Of a stretch of DNA of 64,000 bases, positions 60,328 to 64,000 are shown piece after piece. The translations under genes were made by a program, and so were the position numbers. This DNA is from an uncultured Paracoccaceae bacterium (GTDB lineage: Bacteria; Pseudomonadota; Alphaproteobacteria; Rhodobacterales; Rhodobacteraceae), in NCBI GenBank assembly GCA_947496605.1, contig CANMDF010000005.1, positions 1-64,000 of the forward strand, written 5' to 3'. The notes beneath the pieces are model-generated. The model had not been told where the DNA came from. It ran no database searches and worked only from the letters and a program-made list of their open reading frames with translations. Numbering within the stretch: position 1 is the stretch's first letter; each line of letters begins with the position of its first letter.

Positions 60328-61200
60328 TCAGACCTTGTATCGCTCTTCAAACTCGAAACGATAGGGCGAATGGACAATACTTCGGGGCGAAAGCCCGTAA
60401 GTCTCGTTTCTGAGAAAGTCCATCATCCCCTGCGCATCATCGGAGAATGTGGCAATCGTTGCAGGCGAGATCGGCCCGCCGATTGCGATCTCTACGGGTT
60501 TGTCGGCCCTGCGACGAAATTCCTTGAGCAAGAGCGCCACGCGCAGATTATAATGGATATGGCTGGCAAGCTGAAACAATCGCGAGTTCTGACCGTTAAA
60601 GAAAACCGGAACCACGGTCGCATTTGATTTGGTAATCATGCGCGCCGTGAACCGACGCCAGCCGGGATCAAATGGCCGCTGGAACGGTTTTGCTGCGGTC
60701 GATACGGTCCCACCGGGAAAGACGCCTATCGCGCCGCCTGCCTTAAGAAATTCCAAGGCCTTCGCGCGGGTCTCCAAGTTCAGCTTTACCGCGTCTTTAG
60801 TGTTGTCAAAACTGATGGGTAGAATAATCCGGTTAAGATCCGGCGCGTCCTGAAACACACTATTTGCCAGAATGCGGAAATCACCACGCCGCGTGGACAG
60901 CAGGTATCCCATTATGAGCCCGTCAAGGATACCAAAAGGATGATTTGCGACGACAACCAATGGACCCTCCGCAGGAATGTCCGCGATAGCTCCCGAAACC
61001 ACATCAAGGCTTAACCCATAGCGGTTGATCATGACTTCCCAGAAACTGCGGCCCTGCGCAATTTCGGCATCATAGTCTCGCGCCCGCTGGATCAGATGAA
61101 GCCGGCCGGTTGCATTCTCGATCAGCTTGATGACTGCTCGACCAGAGCGTGATTGTGCGGACTTGGCATAGGAAACCTGAGAACGGTCACGTCTATCCAT
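60328..61200 (-). CDS. PlsC-like lysophospholipid acyltransferase
   Basis: The 290-residue protein has acyltransferase motif I NHPFGILDG (N-H-x4-D) and a motif III-like IGVFPGGTVS with Gly in place of the usual Glu. ATVVPVFFNGQNSR follows. It resembles hemolysin/OlsA-type enzymes acting on lysophospholipid or lyso-ornithine lipid at the membrane. Phosphate-starved alphaproteobacteria swap phospholipids for ornithine lipids, so linkage to phn genes fits, but the substrate is inference. Confidence 0.85.
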   Translation of the reverse strand: MDRRDRSQVSYAKSAQSRSGRAVIKLIENATGRLHLIQRARDYDAEIAQGRSFWEVMINRYGLSLDVVSGAIADIPAEGPLVVVANHPFGILDGLIMGYLLSTRRGDFRILANSVFQDAPDLNRIILPISFDNTKDAVKLNLETRAKALEFLKAGGAIGVFPGGTVSTAAKPFQRPFDPGWRRFTARMITKSNATVVPVFFNGQNSRLFQLASHIHYNLRVALLLKEFRRRADKPVEIAIGGPISPATIATFSDDAQGMMDFLRNETYGLSPRSIVHSPYRFEFEERYKV

Positions 61201-61270
61201 CTGCTTTGACCCTTATGATAAGACTGCCATTTCCTAGCGGCGCAACGCTACAACTTTGTGACGTCTGGTG

Positions 61271-61900
61271 TCAGATCGTGCCCTCGTAGCGCTCCAGAAA
61301 TTCCTCGGCGCTGAGGTTGCGAAAATCATCAAGCGCGCCGCGCAGGCGTGCGTGCGGCCAATCCCACCATGCAAGCTCCAAAAGCCTGTCAACAATCCGC
61401 GGTTCAAAACGAGGACGCAGCGGGGCAGCGGGGATGCCTGCCACGATCATGTAGGGAGGCACATCCTTTGTCACAATTGCACCGCCTGCGATAACTGCCC
61501 CATGGCCGATGTTCACTTCGGGCCGGACCTGCGCGCTATGGCCAAGCCATGTATCATGACCAATCACCGTGCGACGGCTACGCCTGTGGGCGAACCAAGC
61601 GTCATCGTGATCTGCATCTTCGAAATAATCGGCCGAGCGATAGTGAAAGTGATGCAGGCTCGCTTTTTCCATCGGGTGGTCTGTGGCGCCGATCCGCACG
61701 AAGGCTGCAATGTTCGAGAACTTGCCCACGGAGGCATTGGCAATGTCGGCAAATCGGTCGCAGTATGAATAGTCATCCATTTCGCAATGCGCCAAGCGGC
61801 TACCGCGTCCGATTTCCACATACTGTCCGAATGTTGCATCTGTGATCTCGCAATCGGGATGAATAAAGGGGACATCCGGTTTTAATCTGGTCGCATTCAA
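61271..61900 (-). CDS. Phosphonate-associated hexapeptide acetyltransferase
   Basis: TTG 61900 overlaps the upstream stop (TTGA) with AGGA upstream, giving ~209 residues; ATG 61924 is the alternative. The protein is a left-handed beta helix: ATFGQYVEIGRGSRLAHCEMDDYSYCDRFADIANASVGKFSNIA, then VIGHDTWLGHSAQVRPEVNIGHGAVIAGGAIVTKDV with many hexapeptide turns. It matches the phosphonate-metabolism subgroup of hexapeptide transferases found in phn clusters. The probable role is acyl transfer onto an aminophosphonate or a related product. Confidence 0.85.
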   Translation of the reverse strand: MNATRLKPDVPFIHPDCEITDATFGQYVEIGRGSRLAHCEMDDYSYCDRFADIANASVGKFSNIAAFVRIGATDHPMEKASLHHFHYRSADYFEDADHDDAWFAHRRSRRTVIGHDTWLGHSAQVRPEVNIGHGAVIAGGAIVTKDVPPYMIVAGIPAAPLRPRFEPRIVDRLLELAWWDWPHARLRGALDDFRNLSAEEFLERYEGTI

Positions 61901-62538
61901 AACGCTCGTTCCTCGCCATTCCACCGAAAGAACTTGCCGGTATGCTCAAGGGTAATGCCTTCTGCCAAAGCGACGATCCCTGCCGCGACCTCACACGGGG
62001 TAAGATCGGCCTCTGCCCCACCCATATCGGTTTGCACCCAACCGGGATCGACAAGCACGACGGCAATGCCGTCAGGGTGCAAGTCCGTCGCCAGGCCTTG
62101 CATGACCTTATTTACCGCAGCCTTGGAGGCGCGGTAGGCAATACGATCCGATTTGGCATAACCCATATATGACATCTGACTTGAAACTGTCAGGATACGG
62201 GGCCTGCTGCTACGCCGCAAATGATCCAGACAGGCCGTGCTGACGGCCAGAGCACCAGCGACATTGACCGCAAATGTATAGGCCATTGCAGTCCAATCCA
62301 TATCGGTTGTAGGGCTGTCCGGTCCGATAATACCTGCATTATTGATGACAATATCAATCGGATGGTTGATCGCTGATATCGCGTCCCGAACTTGCTGGGG
62401 ATTGCTGACATCAAAGATGACATCGCCACCCTGTCCCGCACGCGAGGCGCGCAGCACGTCATGCCCGCGATCCCCTGCACGTGCAGCCAGTGCCGCGCCA
62501 ATCCCCCGGTTGCTTCCCGTAATCAGGATGCAGGCCAT
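61897..62538 (-). CDS. Short-chain dehydrogenase/reductase
   Basis: The 213-residue SDR has cofactor motif ITGSNRGIGAA, NNAG, and catalytic Ser (TVSSQMSYMG) with Y-x3-K (YRASKAAVN). The PGWVQTDMGG motif is typical of classical SDRs. It overlaps phnE by 1 base and the hexapeptide gene by 4. SDRs recur in phosphonate clusters, but the substrate is unknown. Confidence 0.88.
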   Translation of the reverse strand: MACILITGSNRGIGAALAARAGDRGHDVLRASRAGQGGDVIFDVSNPQQVRDAISAINHPIDIVINNAGIIGPDSPTTDMDWTAMAYTFAVNVAGALAVSTACLDHLRRSSRPRILTVSSQMSYMGYAKSDRIAYRASKAAVNKVMQGLATDLHPDGIAVVLVDPGWVQTDMGGAEADLTPCEVAAGIVALAEGITLEHTGKFFRWNGEERAF

Positions 62539-63851
62539 TAGTCCTTGCGCCCGATCAGCTTGCCGCGCAGCCAGCCCGAGAACCAGTCCATGAACATCAC
62601 CATGGCGATGATCAGGACGATATAATAAGCGACTTCTTCCCAGTCTTTCTGGGTCTGGATTGCTTGGGTCAGCATAAGGCCGATGCCACCGCCTGTGATG
62701 GCGCCGATGATGGTGGCAGAGCGGGTGTTGGATTCAAGGAAGTAAAGGATTTGGGCCAGAAGCACCGGCACAATCTGCGGTATGACGCCAAAGCGATAGC
62801 GTTGGAGCGGCTTGGCTCCGGTCGAGGCGACGCCCTCGATTTGCTTTTGATCTACGTTTTCCAAAGCCTCCGAGAAGATTTTGCCAAAGGTGCCGGTATC
62901 CGTGATCAGGATTGCCAATGCGCCAGTAAGCGGGCCGGGGCCAAAGGCACGGGCCAGGACCACCGTCCAGATCAGCGCATCGACACCACGCACAAAATCG
63001 AACAGGCGGCGGGTGGCAGCGCGTACCAACATCAACGGCGAGAACCGTTTGGCTGCGAGAAAGCCCAACGGCAGGGCGATGATGGCTGCCCCCATCGTGC
63101 CAAGGAAGGCCATCAGGATCGTCTCGCCAATCGCCCAAGCCACATCCTTGTGTCGCCACATGGCGTTGTTCCACCAATCGGACACTGCCCCAGTGATATT
63201 GCCGCGCGCAGGGTCGATCTGGTCGCCAAACAGTATCTTGGCCAAGGACTGTCCGTAGTAGGGGCTGTCGAACGTGAACCAGAACAGCTCCCAACCGGGG
63301 AAATAATTGAAAACCTCGGTCCGAGCGCCCGTCAAGGTTATGCGGCCTTCGGCCGTGGTGATGCCCACGCGGCGGTCCGAGGCAGAAATCCAATCGGGCA
63401 GATCATCGGGCAGGTTGGTCGTGACGGTGCGGCCCTCGGCCTGCGCCTCGATCAGTTGGAAGCCGGGAATTTCGATCTCGGTCCGGTTGTCTGGCAAATA
63501 GCGCACAATGATGTCACCGCCCAGATCAATGATGATGACTTCATCCCCCCTCACCCAATCGGGGCGCTGGCCCTCCGGGTAGGTACCCTTGCGTTCGCCT
63601 TCGACGGCATAGGTCACATCTCCCGATCGGTTGTCCCGGGTGACATGCACCTTGTGGGACCAGCTGTCGGAAGCCAGCGTCACGGCGTTTTCCATATTGG
63701 CGCGTCCTGCAAGACCAGGCAGGTCAAACGCGAAGAAGATATAGACGAAATAAACTGCGATGACCGCCGGGATGCCAAAGCCGATCAAGCGCTTGCGCTG
63801 AAAGAGCTTTTCGGCCTCAAACTTGGTCGCGTCCAGATCAATAGTGGTCAT
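62538..63851 (-). CDS. phnE: Phosphonate ABC transporter permease PhnE
   Basis: The 437-residue permease has an N-terminal membrane helix (IGFGIPAVIAVYFVYIFFAFDLP), a ~180-residue extracytoplasmic domain, then the transport domain (AIGETILMAFLGTMGAAIIALPLGFLAAKRF; VLARAFGPGPLTGALAILITDTGTFGKIFSEALENVDQKQIEGV, the EAA loop; GGGIGLMLTQAIQ). The long N-terminal domain is usual for the second PhnE in Rhodobacterales. It overlaps the upstream phnE by 4 bases, as in tandem phnE pairs. Confidence 0.92.
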   Translation of the reverse strand: MTTIDLDATKFEAEKLFQRKRLIGFGIPAVIAVYFVYIFFAFDLPGLAGRANMENAVTLASDSWSHKVHVTRDNRSGDVTYAVEGERKGTYPEGQRPDWVRGDEVIIIDLGGDIIVRYLPDNRTEIEIPGFQLIEAQAEGRTVTTNLPDDLPDWISASDRRVGITTAEGRITLTGARTEVFNYFPGWELFWFTFDSPYYGQSLAKILFGDQIDPARGNITGAVSDWWNNAMWRHKDVAWAIGETILMAFLGTMGAAIIALPLGFLAAKRFSPLMLVRAATRRLFDFVRGVDALIWTVVLARAFGPGPLTGALAILITDTGTFGKIFSEALENVDQKQIEGVASTGAKPLQRYRFGVIPQIVPVLLAQILYFLESNTRSATIIGAITGGGIGLMLTQAIQTQKDWEEVAYYIVLIIAMVMFMDWFSGWLRGKLIGRKD

Positions 63852-64000
63852 TGGCTTTGTCCCTCAGTCAAACGATTGCGGTAGCGGCTGGACACTTGAT
63901 CGAAGAATACGATCGTGCCGAACAGAAGGATGAAAATCGCGGCGGCTTCATCAAAACGTCCTGGCCCCCAGGCCATAGCGTTTCGCAACTCATAACCAAG
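63848..64000 (-). CDS. phnE: PhnE-type permease, C-terminal fragment at window edge
   Basis: The last 50 codons of a second permease run in from the right edge: LGYELRNAMAWGPGRFDEAAAIFILLFG..., ending RNRLTEGQSQ. The TGA overlaps the next ATG (ATGA). The pattern FDEAAAIFILLFGTIVFFDQ.S...R.RL matches PhnE C-termini. The rest, and probably phnD and phnC, lie outside the window. Confidence 0.85.
   Translation of the reverse strand, partial: LGYELRNAMAWGPGRFDEAAAIFILLFGTIVFFDQVSSRYRNRLTEGQSQ

Noticed and set aside
62664-63884. Plus-strand 406-residue ORF
   Set aside because: It is antisense to phnE; long shadow frames are common in GC-rich genes.

Overview
The window looks like part of a conjugative plasmid from an alphaproteobacterium, most likely a Rhodobacterales (Roseobacter-group) strain. 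The evidence is a RepA/RPA-type replication initiator with its own iterons, a ParA-type ATPase, a VirD2/VirD4/VirB conjugation system, the DUF736/DUF3768/ArdC/DUF4942 gene set typical of alphaproteobacterial plasmids, and a Rhodobacterales-style C-P lyase cluster. Species and plasmid size cannot be read from the sequence. Both edges cut through genes.

Layout. 1-4.2 kb: a truncated gene at the left edge, then the ATPase/subtilisin pair ietA-ietS. 4.3-8.1 kb: small plasmid-housekeeping genes (a 66-residue protein, DUF3768, a large ParB-like protein, a zinc-binding protein), several behind repeated structured leaders. 8.3-15.5 kb: an accessory island with three unrecognised genes and a PHP-domain/SMC-like ATPase (TrlF/Ppl type). 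15.8-17.3 kb: repA and a nine-copy iteron origin; the first iteron lies inside the repA start. 17.3-18.9 kb: an AbiEii-like nucleotidyltransferase with a small partner gene, and a HEPN-motif protein. 19.4-28.1 kb: DUF736, a candidate small RNA with four anti-Shine-Dalgarno hairpins, a nuclease/SRAP operon, a DUF4942 methyltransferase-like protein, ArdC and several small proteins. 28.4-30.2 kb: a ParA (VirC1-like) operon preceded by an array of GCGTGTC heptads. 30.2-36.4 kb: probable oriT region, mobC, relaxase, virD4. 36.5-48.9 kb: a virB operon read leftwards (virB1, 2, 3, 4, 7-like, a VirB5/lytic-transglycosylase chimera, 5, 8, 9, 10, 11, two small genes, virB6), with a divergent small exported protein. 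49.4-64 kb: metabolic cargo, namely phnF with phnGHIJKLNM, a DUF1045 protein, phosphonate-associated accessory genes and phnE permeases, interrupted by an arsR-arsC fusion / GAPDH / arsJ operon.

How it fits together. Replication and partition modules maintain the plasmid, and the vir genes move it. ArdC, SRAP and the ParB-like and DUF genes resemble leading-region functions that help incoming DNA establish. IetAS, the TrlF/Ppl-type ATPase, the AbiEii-like pair and the HEPN protein form a defence/maintenance layer. The cargo lets the host use phosphonates as a phosphorus source and export arsenate as 1-arseno-3-phosphoglycerate, a sensible pairing because phosphate starvation raises arsenate uptake.

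The signals most worth follow-up are not ordinary genes: (1) the candidate RNA at 20.1-20.3 kb with four hairpins exposing CUCCUCCC or CUCCCUCCC; (2) two families of repeated structured leaders, one showing compensatory base changes between copies; (3) one dyad, ACAATACCGTATTATTGTA, inside the mobC and virB promoters and again at the left edge, which implies a shared regulator of transfer; (4) a lytic transglycosylase domain built into a VirB5-like scaffold.
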